A DNA stretch of 64,000 nt from Petrosia ficiformis (Eukaryota > Porifera > Demospongiae > Haplosclerida > Petrosiidae): contig OX345647.1 in NCBI GenBank assembly GCA_947044365.1, forward strand, positions 5,901,971-5,965,970, written 5' to 3'. The translations under genes were made by a program, and so were the position numbers. Below are positions 55,182 to 64,000 of this stretch, in pieces. The notes below the pieces were generated by a model, which saw only the letters and a list, made by a program, of their open reading frames with translations, ran no database searches and was not told the DNA's origin. How positions within the stretch are numbered: the stretch's first letter is position 1; each line of letters opens with the position of its first letter.

Positions 55182-55561
55182 TTTATATAATATATTATAA
55201 AGAGACCAGTCTGAAGATGTAAGGTCTATTGTGTTCTCTCTGGGTCTTTAGACCCCTGCCTAACAAAGACCACTCCTCACAAAGAAATAGAAAGTTCACT
55301 CTCATTAGATCTAATCTTACGATTGACAGACACCTCCCAAAGCTCCTGTCAGGGGTCTTTCGAGAGATCACGAGTGATTTATTCCTTCTGATTGTGAATA
55401 AAGCGAATAGATAGTCAAAAAAGCTCTGCACAGATCCTCCAATATGTTTCTTGTGGTTCAATTGAGTAAAGTAACCGAAATTTTTAATTACAAGATCTTC
55501 GTGTAACCATGGCAACAGTAACCTTGGAAACATAATTTTAGATTACAAATAACAAACAGAG
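55182..55561. promoter_or_regulatory. Bidirectional DOT1L / CFAP144 promoter
   Basis: 380 bp between divergent ATGs. A 112-codon frame on the minus strand (55195-55533) has no recognisable domain and overlaps the expected promoter and 5' UTR, so it is not called a gene. Confidence 0.5.
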
Positions 55562-55713
55562 ATGGCAGAAGGCAGCAAAGGAAAACAAGAAAAGGAACCA
55601 ATCAATATCGTACATCAGAATGCTATATTTTGTGAAACAATCTTCAAAGAGCAGAGACATCAAAAGTTATATACAAACTATGGTGTTAATCCATACAAAA
55701 AGAGTAAGTAAGC

Positions 55714-55769
<56 letters not shown>

Positions 55770-56231
55770 GCATACATGTATATACACATATAATATAGAT
55801 CTAATAATGTATTCTATTCTTATGTCTACTAGTGTATGTTCTTGCTGGAAAACCCAACTCAAAGCATGACTCAGCAGATGGTGATGAAGATGGTTAGTGT
55901 TCTCCCTATATACATATATATATACAAGTTATACATATTATCTATATTCAATTTGTAGAAGAATTTTTAACTGTTTACCAAAAAGCTCAAAAAACTCCAA
56001 AAGAGAAGTATAAGCTGCCGCAAACAGCTGCACAAGAGATTGGATGGGATATTACCCCTCTGGTGTGTTACTCAATACCCATTACAAATGTACATGTACA
56101 CACACACACACACACAGGTTGATCCTCAAAGACATGACTCCAGATTTTATCATCCCAGAAGTAACTCTGAAATTACAAAATTCATGGATGCTTTTTGGAA
56201 ACAGAAGGAACAAGAGAATCTTCAACAATGA
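55562..56231 (+). CDS. CFAP144: CFAP144 / FAM183 family ciliary protein
   Basis: Four exons (55562-55703, 55833-55892, 55959-56062, 56118-56231) in phase give 139 residues, the normal size for this family of small axonemal microtubule-associated proteins. Recognisable features: EQRHQKLYTNYGVNPYKK near the N-terminus, TAAQEIGWDITPLV in the middle, and RFYHPRSNSEITKFMDAFWK near the end, the positions where FAM183 proteins are conserved. No membrane segment or signal peptide. Converges on EBP2, the two stops being 51 bp apart. Recognised from motif order alone, so certainty is moderate. Confidence 0.75.
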
Positions 56232-56282
56232 TATTTATTACAGTCTATCTCTCACAAAGTGTTTTAATAATGTAACATTTCA

Positions 56283-57568
56283 TCATTTATTTCTTTGGTG
56301 TTTAATCCTATGTCTATTTATCTTTCCAGGTCGTTTTGACTTGCTCATCTTGGCACTATGTTTAGGTCCTTGAAATCGAGAATTATAACCTCTGAATGAT
56401 CTCATATCTGAACTAGATTCAGCAGTATTTCTTCTTAATCCCTTCTTCCTACCTCCCTGTCCATACTTCACATCCTATATTATATATTAACAGATCATCT
56501 ACCATGATAATAGTAAAACTGACTTTTGCTTGTCTATGTTTCGATTTGTGTGATAAACCAGGAGGACCTTTATTACCTCCAACTCTGCCTTTCTCTACCT
56601 CAATGGCAAAGTCATCGTGTTTTCTCAAAACAGCTGGTTTATCTTCTCTACCTAAGTGGAGATACACATGACATCTAGTGCCTGGTACAGTAATTACTGA
56701 TTGACTAGCCTTTCGAGTATTTCTTCATAGCATCCATTGAACTCTTCTTTTCTTTTCTACGTTGCTCTAATACCTCTTGTTGTACCTAAAAGAACAGAGA
56801 ATTTAAATGTTTAAACAGTATAATACATTCTTACTTTCTTTCCATATTTACGAAGATCTCTTAATTTTTTGGCTTTCTCAATTGCTTCAATTCTTTTCTG
56901 TTTGCTTAAAAGATTTTCTCTCACCTACATAATAATTATATTAACTATTCATTATAATGTATTTAATCACTTTTCTCATATGATCATCATTCTTCATCAT
57001 TTCAGCGAAGTAATCTTCTGGTCTCAATGTAGGTACATCTAATTCAGATAGCTTTTCCAAACCTATGACAACTGCGGACTGAGCCTGTTCTAGACTAGTA
57101 TGGGAATCAGACTATAAATATAATGTAATGCAACTGTTTTATAACATACAAGTGCATCTCTCTCTTGAAATCATCATTAGGATCTAACACATCTCCTTCT
57201 TCTTCGATTGTCTTTTGTTTTGGTATTTTAATTTCATTTGTTTTGATTGTAGAAAGAACATCCATCCTTTCTAACCATTCCAATTTCTTCTTCTCAATCT
57301 CTTCTAGTTTTTCTCTTAAGGCGGACTGTTTGGAGAATGTTATTAAAATATAATCATTGAAGACATTCTTCGTACCACATCATTGGTGAAATTCTTTTTC
57401 GGGACAAGTGGTTTTATTAATCCACTTTTTAACTCTTGTAGTTTACCTGCTAAAAAAGCTTCCTGCAACTAAAAAGAATTCTCCATTAGTTCATAGTACA
57501 TATATAATTCATACCTCTTCATCAGTATCCAGATCACTGTCCAGTGTAACATCAGAATCATCCTCCAT
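56283..57568 (-). CDS. EBNA1BP2: rRNA-processing protein EBP2
   Basis: A nucleolar factor for 60S ribosomal subunit maturation. Eight exons give 310 residues (human 306): 57568-57515, 57468-57376, 57325-57150, 57094-56971, 56924-56835, 56785-56710, 56651-56524, 56474-56283. Landmarks: acidic start MEDDSDVTLDSD, LQEAFLAGKLQELKSGLIKP, LEWLERMDVL, DPNDDFKREMHFLEQAQSAV, RPEDYFAEMMKNDDHMRKVR, KLRDLRKYGKKVQQEVLEQR, and a Lys/Arg-rich C-terminus with KYGQGGRKKGLRRNT and SKRPGK. The exon 6/7 junction works only with a GC-AG intron (GC at 56709-56708), restoring YSKGREDKP; reading on would hit a stop at once. Confidence 0.93.
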
Positions 57569-57826
57569 CTCTTACCACGTGGTTTGGGTGTGGTTTTCGC
57601 ACTTCCATTGTTACCATAGAGACACGTGATTGTTGTGGCAACATGGCCTATGGAGACGCTACAAATACCCCAAAGCAGTACATATCTATACAGTTGTTCT
57701 CCTAAAGAAGATAGTCTGTTGTTGTATATCTTTTGGAAAGTCTCACATATTTTGTTTTAATATCAAGAAGGCTTGGAAAGGTTTTAAAAGCTGTATTTTA
57801 AATTTCATCACACTTCAATTATAAAC
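57569..57826. promoter_or_regulatory. Bidirectional EBP2 / FZR1 promoter
   Basis: 258 bp between divergent ATGs. CACGTGG (about 57577-57583) and ACACGTGA (about 57622-57629) give two E-box-like CACGTG sites. CACGTG also lies in the SAS-6/LOXL and RANBP3/kinesin-13 intervals. Confidence 0.45.
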
Positions 57827-60347
57827 ATGGAACCAGGATTTGCTGACCGTTTGAAAGCCACAATGCAAAAGGTAAGTTCAACTATTCTATTATGTAACTG
57901 TTAGATATAGTGATAGTATATTTAAATATGTAATGTGAGTAGATTAAAGGAAATTTGAAAATTTTAAATTCAAATTTAAAAAGCCATGTTAGTTATTTTA
58001 TCTTCCTCATGTAATATTCATATTTTGTGGTTTGTGGTATGAGAAACTTTAGATTACATTAGTTATATATACTAACATCTGGGTCTATTATATAACACGT
58101 ACCTTACCATGTGTGAATTTGAACTGTGACTTTAGATAGAGATGTTTCATACTTATGAAGATGTATATAATTGATTATCTATTTAATCCGTCTCTTTTAG
58201 AATTATGATTCCAGTCCGTTACATCAGACGTCACCTTTCTCCTCTCCTCTACATACACCTTCCTCCACTTCATCACAAAAACTTTATTATGATAGGTACA
58301 TTCCAAGCCGAGCATCTCCTTCGTTGGTCAGAAAAAGTTTATTTGGTTCAGCAAAAGTGAGTGTGTGTGTGTGTGTTAATATAGACATACCTGTATGTAT
58401 TGATATTGTATCTATGCATGTTGTATAATACATACATAATATATATACATTATCATACAATATACCACTATTGTTCTTTTCCATTGTGATAACAGAAGAA
58501 AATGGACTCTAACAAATTAAAGTGAGTATTTTATTATCTAAAACATATCATTATTCATCTATTGTTCCTCACAATAGAGAAGTTAATTCTGACCCTCCTA
58601 AGCCAGAAACATTGGCTTTTGAAACAGCCTTGAGGAACGAGCTATTAGGAGAATCAATATCTGAGATATCGGTAAGGGAATTAGATAAGTCACCTCAACA
58701 ATATCCCTTATATTGATCTTTAGGATCCTCAGATGTGTTCTAATAATGAAATGTTGAAGCCATCGCCATTAAGAGAGAATATGTTTAAATACATGTCTCC
58801 TTGTAAAGTAAAAGATGTTACAGCACCTTATTCTATCTCACCAGTATCTAAATCAACGTAAGTATTTATAATATAATTTTACTATGTTGGTATATTACTA
58901 CCCTTGAGGGACTTGATGTTTATGTATATATATAGGTCTAGGATGTTATTGTCTCCTCGAAGAGCTACTCGTAAAATTCCTAAGACACCATTTAAAGTAT
59001 TAGATGCTCCCGACTTACAAGATGATTATTATCTCAATCTATTGGATTGGTCCAGTCAAAATATTCTCGCAGTTGGATTAGGGACTGCTGTGTATCTATG
59101 GAATGCCTCTACTTGTCAGGTAAAGCGTGATGTATAATTTTAATATCACAATCTTCTTTATCTGTGTTGAGTAGGTGTCAAAATTATGTGATTTAGATGA
59201 AGAAAGAAATGCTATTACCTCAGTATCATGGTCTGAAAAGGTTTGTAGACTAAATCTTATTTACTATTATAATTATCATGTCTTGATAGGGTCAGTATTT
59301 AGCAGTGGGTACACACGTAGGATATGTTCACCTGTGGGATGCTGCTAGTGTTAAAAGAACTACTGTATTTAATGGTCACTCTGCAAGAGTAGGTATATAT
59401 GATATAACCTCTTTATTGATTAGTTTGTTAATGATTATTAATCCTAGGATCATTAGCCTGGTGTAATGATGTAGTGTGTAGTGGATCCAGAGATAATACT
59501 ATTCTTCAATGGGATTTTAGATTACCTGCATTCCCAACTAAACGTTTATTAGGTCATGTTCAGGAAGTATGTGGATTAAAATGGTCACCTAACAACCAAC
59601 ACTTAGCATCTGGAGGAAATGATAACAAGGTTTTTAACATATACTAAATATATTGTGAGTATTATTATTATATCTTTTAGCTGTTCATATGGAGTCACGA
59701 TTCATCATCTCCTCTTCATTGTCTATCTGAACACAAAGCTGCTGTAAAAGCATTAGCATGGTCACCTCATCAGGTAAACCACACCCATTACTATGACAAG
59801 ATAATTATGTAACTTCATTATCACAGCATGGTCTCCTGACCTCAGGTGGAGGTACAGCTGATAGGACTGTGAGATTCTGGAATGTACTTACAGGACAATG
59901 TTTACAAAGTGTAGATACAGGCTCACAAGTGTGTAATCTGGCGTGGTCACAGAGCTCTACTGAACTTGTTAGTACACACGGCTATTCACAAAACCAAATT
60001 AATATCTGGAGATACCCTTCTCTACTACAAGTAGCAAAATTAACTGGACACACCACAAGAGTATTGTATCTTGTGAGTATTTCTATTCTATATTTTCTCT
60101 CAATCAAGCTCTGCCCCTATTAATTATTATTAATTAATATTTATATTCCTCAAGGCTATGTCTCCAGATGGACAGACTATAGTAACAGGTGCAGGAGATG
60201 AAACATTACGATTCTGGAATGTTTTTGCCAAGTCAAAATCTTTCAAGGTTACTATTCAATTATTATTATTATTATTATTAAATTATATAATTATTCTTTA
60301 TTCAGAAACCAAGCTCACCTCTTGATATGGTATCTTATGTTCGTTAA
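57827..60347 (+). CDS. FZR1: Fizzy-related protein CDH1 (APC/C activator)
   Basis: A WD40 coactivator that brings substrates to the anaphase-promoting complex in late mitosis and G1. Thirteen exons in phase: 57827-57871, 58201-58356, 58496-58521, 58578-58671, 58724-58857, 58934-59119, 59175-59240, 59290-59392, 59448-59629, 59681-59773, 59827-60072, 60155-60247, 60306-60347. The C-box DRYIPSR is intact. Then [40 protein letters not shown] and seven WD repeats ([59 protein letters not shown]). FZR1-type rather than CDC20-type by the linker. The usual C-terminal Ile-Arg that docks on APC3 reads Val-Arg. Confidence 0.96.
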
Positions 60348-60590
60348 TCTTTTAACCTCATCTTATCTCACTAGTCTTATTATACTCCTGATCTTATTAT
60401 TGTATTATATTATCGTTACCTCACAATGAATCATATCAATATTGTACTGTTTATTAATATAATATTATATAATATGTTTTTGTTGTTCATTTGCAATTTG
60501 GCTTTTTTTTTCATCAGATGAATAATGTGTGATTTTTTTTGTAATGTCAATTAATTATTTCTGTATTGTGTTGTTTAGAAAAAACTTGGT
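60348..60590. other. Convergent gap FZR1 / RTCA
   Basis: 243 bp, T-rich, with poly-T runs near 60505 and 60532. No exon and no clear AATAAA on the plus strand. Serves as 3' flank for both genes. Confidence 0.6.
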
Positions 60591-62314
60591 TTATATTCTA
60601 AATCCAATCCCATCACACTCAATAATATGATCATCAGTTCCATCAACTGATTGAATATTGAAATGAACCTACAAGGAATGTATTAATTATAATAATTTAG
60701 TGAGGAGTTACAATATCATACCCCTGTTAGTAATTCTGTTATATATATTGCAGTTCGTGTATGAAGAGTTATTGGACCTGTTTTGACCTTTGACTTTCCA
60801 TTAGCAAGTGCCATTAGAATTATTAACTATAATAAAATATAATTATTAACTTGTATAATTATAAATGAATTGTACCTGGTCTTGAAGATGTTCATCGACA
60901 CACGCATTTCCCTCAAGACTACGTAACAGTTCTTCTGCAGCATCTCTTCCAGTCTTTTCAGAAGGATCTTTCTTGTTACCATTAGCAGAACCTCCATAAA
61001 TACAACCTGTTGATGTTCTTGCTGTAATCCTATATGATCATGTGACTATCACCTGATGCAGAGAAAATATCACAACACTCACATGATTCCTGATCCATTC
61101 CCAAATGCTTGTTGTTCAGAAAGACGTATTGTATTAAATTTAATAGGAACACGATTGATATGTTTCTGAAGTAAGTTTTGAGCAGCACTTGCCATTTGAT
61201 GACTGACCTAATTAATATAAAATCTAAAATCTGATATTAATTAATAATCACTTATTATTAACCCTTATTGGTATCACTCCAGCTGTGTATGATTCAATCT
61301 CCACATCTACAATATCACCTTTATTCATGAATTCAAATGAAGACACAACACCTGTTATTACTGGTGTTAATATAACCTCACCCCCTCCTTTTGGATAGAA
61401 ACCTCTACATAAATATAATACTACAGTATAAGCTAGAGAAACTATCATTATTACAAGTACCTTCTAATAACGGAACAATCAAACTTCACACCAGCTCTCT
61501 CAGCCATTGGTTTAAAAACCTATTAATAAAATACTATAATTAAATGTTATTAATATTTATTAATACCTTTATCATATAATCAATAGGTGGAGCCATATCG
61601 GCATTAGTACCACCTCTTAAATTAATTTTCATCTTTTGATCTTTAGCAAACATAACACACGGAAGAACAGCTTGTATTAATAAACAAATACTTCTACATT
61701 ATAAACAATATTAATAGATTATGAATATCATTAGACATGCTCACCCGGCTGTTTGAGTATCAGCTGTATAATATCCTGAGGTAATTGTTCCAGGAACAAA
61801 TGTTATGTCAGTTGAACCAGGTATATCACCAGTTAATGTACCTTGACACACCTCACTAATCAACTGAAAAGATAGTGCATATACACATACATACATACGT
61901 ACATACATACATACACACATACATACATACATACATACATACATACATACACACACATACTCGTATTCCTGTAAGATGTTGAGGACGTAAGCCTGGTTTA
62001 CTCCTGCCAGCTCGTATTTTTGTAACATGTATTGGTTTGTGCAATAGACAACTCAATGCCATAGCATTACGTAATATCTGACCACCCTACAAGAGATAAT
62101 ATGAACATCACTATTATGTAATGTGATGTAATTATACCCCCTCTAAAATAGATCCATCAATTTCAATTATATCCAATATTGATACATCTTTAGTCTTCTC
62201 ATCACGTGATGTCAGTGAAGTTACACTATCCAGATCTCCTTCAAGGGGTCCTTTTTCCTCTCTTGGTTTCTTCCATGGTCTTTTCTTTTTTGTATCACTG
62301 TTACTAGATGCCAT
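60591..62314 (-). CDS. RTCA: RNA 3'-terminal phosphate cyclase
   Basis: Converts RNA 3'-phosphate to 2',3'-cyclic phosphate using ATP. Ten exons in phase give 403 residues: 62314-62138, 62086-61961, 61863-61745, 61693-61567, 61519-61461, 61404-61263, 61207-61083, 61029-60876, 60826-60722, 60668-60591. Conserved: [88 protein letters not shown], and [12 protein letters not shown] with LHTRTAIYI, where the family's adenylated His is expected. Belongs to the catalytic RTCA branch, not RCL1. The first about 48 residues, Lys/Arg-rich then acidic, are extra compared with human RTCA and could be a nuclear signal. Head-to-head with SMIM7, the ATGs 46 bp apart. Confidence 0.95.
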
Positions 62315-62360
62315 CAGATCATAATTATAAAGGGGGTGTGGCTAATGGTATTAGATAGAA

Positions 62361-62778
62361 ATGATCTCTGATTTGATATTGTTCTGGTAAGCAAAGCATT
62401 TTAGATATCATATGTTTTAAAACCTTTCCTACTTTAGTACACTCCTGATAAATGCTGGAGCAGTTTTGAATTTTAAATTGTAAGTTTATTGTGTTACCAA
62501 TATCCTAATATCCTAATATCCTAATATCCTAATATCCTAATATCCTAATATCCAAAATTCCTTTCCTAGTAAGAAACAAGACCCATTATTTGATGATGAT
62601 ACTGATACTAAAGGAATTGGAGATAAGATTAGAGAGTTCTTAAACAACTTGAGATATTTCCGAATCTTCATTGTATTTTGGAATATTGTCATTATTGTGT
62701 GTATGTTCATGTAAGTAATGAATTATTGATGTATTGTAATTACATGATATCGTATGTTGTAGATTCTTTGGTGGTTAG
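62361..62778 (+). CDS. SMIM7: Small integral membrane protein 7
   Basis: Four tiny exons (62361-62386, 62438-62479, 62570-62710, 62763-62778) splice in phase into a protein of about 74 residues. It reads MISDLILFCTLLINAGAVLN at the start and FLNNLRYFRIFIVFWNIVII near the end, closely matching human SMIM7 (LLMNAGAVLNFK and LRYFRIFIALWNI). It has an N-terminal hydrophobic segment, an acidic middle (DPLFDDDTDTKGIGD) and a C-terminal membrane helix ending FFGG. Function is not known in any animal. No exon is long enough to show as an open frame; the call rests on splicing plus similarity. Intron 2 has seven copies of ATCCTAAT. Confidence 0.88.
62507..62553. repeat. ATATCCTA tandem repeat in SMIM7 intron 2
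   Basis: About six to seven perfect 8-bp units (CCTAATAT), just upstream of the exon 3 acceptor. Confidence 0.9.
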
Positions 62779-63051
62779 CAAGACTTTATGATGGGTACGT
62801 AATTCCATTCTGGAGTCTGGGAATGAGACTCTGTCCATATACTTATCATTTGATATTATCTCATTATATTACGTATAGACTACTTTCTATTTATAATTAA
62901 TTATCTGGTATTATGTATAATTATTATGTGAATTGATAACAGGACTAATCTATGAAGATACAATGACATGAATTTCTATATAAAAAAGGTTGATGATAGT
63001 AAAAACAAAAAGAGGATTACTGACGAGTGAAACAACTGAATAGATGATATT

Positions 63052-63965
63052 TTATGATTCTTCAAGTTGAACCGGACGACGATATTTTGGATTATTATAT
63101 TTTGCAGTTGGATCAACAAATATAGGATTATCTCCACTCTATAAAACAGTTATAAATTAAATAATAATATTACAATAACATGTAGTACCTGATTCCACTC
63201 CTCATTTCGTTGACTTTGTTCCCACTGTTTATATTCAGCATATTCCTATTAATATATAATACATATTATTATATTTCTCAATAATTATTTCTGTACAATA
63301 CACACATACATACATACATACACACATACATACATACACATACACACATATACAAACACATATACACACATATACATACACACATACATACACACATACA
63401 CTCATACGTACCCCAAGATATAATATTCCTTTCCATATAACCAATACAAGTATAACTAATAATACAATACCAATCACTATGGCAATGGGTATTACATATA
63501 TCAAGAAGTTAACACCAGGTCTACAGTCATCTAGAGAAACATAAGTTTATCAACAATATAATATATTGTATTATTTACATACTTGGATTGTTACGCCATT
63601 CTCTATAATCTCGCTGACTATCATCAATATATATGTATATTGTTTCATCTTCAGTTCCTAACACATTCATTTCCAATTCATATAACACTTCACAATTATC
63701 TCTTGTTACAGAACAGTCTCGTGTATCTTAAAACAGACAAGATAATATGAATATTATTAATAATCTAACATATCAAGAAGCACATTATTATATTTATCTG
63801 AGACATGATGAATATAATAATTAGCTCACCAAAAAGTGAGGAGTTGGAGTTAGGAAAATCTGTCATGTTGAATATCACAACAGTATTACTACACTCATCA
63901 TCACAGTTATCTTCAATGTAGCACCTCACACAATCCATTAGCTCAGAACAAGCACTAGTACAGGC
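63052..63965 (-). CDS. ITGB: Integrin beta subunit, C-terminal part (runs off right edge)
   Basis: Cell-matrix adhesion receptor subunit. Five 3' exons are visible (63965-63830, 63727-63583, 63530-63412, 63245-63189, 63138-63052). They encode a Cys-rich beta-tail region (SELMDCVRCYIEDNCDDECS), a membrane helix (IYVIPIAIVIGIVLLVILVL) ending in WKG, and the cytoplasmic tail. The tail keeps the talin/kindlin sites: EYAEYKQWEQ, an NPIF motif for the first NPxY/F and NPKY for the second. The head, PSI and EGF modules lie beyond the right edge. Intron 63246-63411 is a CATA microsatellite. Converges with SMIM7 across 273 bp of AT-rich sequence without exons (62779-63051). Confidence 0.9.
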
Positions 63966-64000
63966 CTAGGATTACATCATCAATTACAACAACGGTAGTT

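Noticed and set aside
55195..55533. A 112-codon minus-strand gene between DOT1L and CFAP144
   Set aside because: No recognisable domain or splice context. It occupies the shared promoter and 5' UTR of two well-supported genes.

Overview
This is a gene-dense, AT-rich metazoan chromosome segment. Genes are broken by many short GT-AG introns, usually 50-300 bp, with tetranucleotide microsatellites and minisatellites packed into introns and into the few longer intergenic gaps. An integrin beta tail, a LOXL-type lysyl oxidase with four scavenger-receptor domains, an Rh ammonium channel, DOT1L and MIER identify an animal. Intergenic spaces of roughly 50-600 bp suggest a sponge, most likely a demosponge; that placement is inference from genome style, and no lineage marker was tested.

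Layout. 1-1273 (-): 5' part of a MIER-type corepressor, running off the left edge. 1666-3432 (+): PP2C-like protein of the CG9801 family. 3569-9031 (-): centriole cartwheel protein SAS-6. 9202-12002 (+): LOXL2/3/4-type lysyl oxidase. 12592-13746 (-): 3' part of an Rh glycoprotein, cut by a 200-N gap (13801-14000). 14001-24554 repeats 3243-13800 almost perfectly; the only length difference I can find is one tetranucleotide unit. It re-presents the end of the PP2C-like gene, SAS-6, LOXL and the Rh 3' half. I read this as an unmerged contig overlap, so the real locus probably runs from 13800 straight into 24555. From 23346: complete Rh gene (-), RANBP3 (-), kinesin-13 (+), LMBRD2 (+), MFSD14 (+), GPX7-like ER glutathione peroxidase (+), a CCCTA-type minisatellite, DOT1L (-), CFAP144/FAM183 (+), EBP2 (-), FZR1/CDH1 (+), RTCA (-), SMIM7 (+), and the 3' end of an integrin beta gene (-) running off the right edge.

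Most genes sit in head-to-head pairs sharing a short promoter (MIER/PP2C-like, SAS-6/LOXL, RANBP3/kinesin-13, DOT1L/CFAP144, EBP2/FZR1, RTCA/SMIM7). Kinesin-13, LMBRD2, MFSD14 and GPX7 form a tight co-directional run with only 52-123 bp between stop and next start, and no AATAAA until after the last gene. The genes are housekeeping or cell-biological: centriole and cilium (SAS-6, CFAP144), microtubule and cell cycle (kinesin-13, FZR1), chromatin (MIER, DOT1L), nuclear transport and RNA/ribosome work (RANBP3, RTCA, EBP2), matrix and adhesion (LOXL, integrin beta), membrane transport (Rh, MFSD14). They do not form one pathway.

The most notable biological signal is gene order. Many human orthologs lie on 1p (SASS6, MFSD14A and RTCA together at 1p21.2; EBNA1BP2 and CFAP144 adjacent at 1p34.2; also KIF2C, GPX7, MIER1) or on 19p13 (DOT1L, FZR1, RANBP3, SMIM7, MIER2). 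This looks like a compact remnant of an ancestral animal linkage group. I see no mobile-element coding sequence, no CRISPR array, no rRNA and no intact tRNA gene, and no obviously undescribed molecular system.
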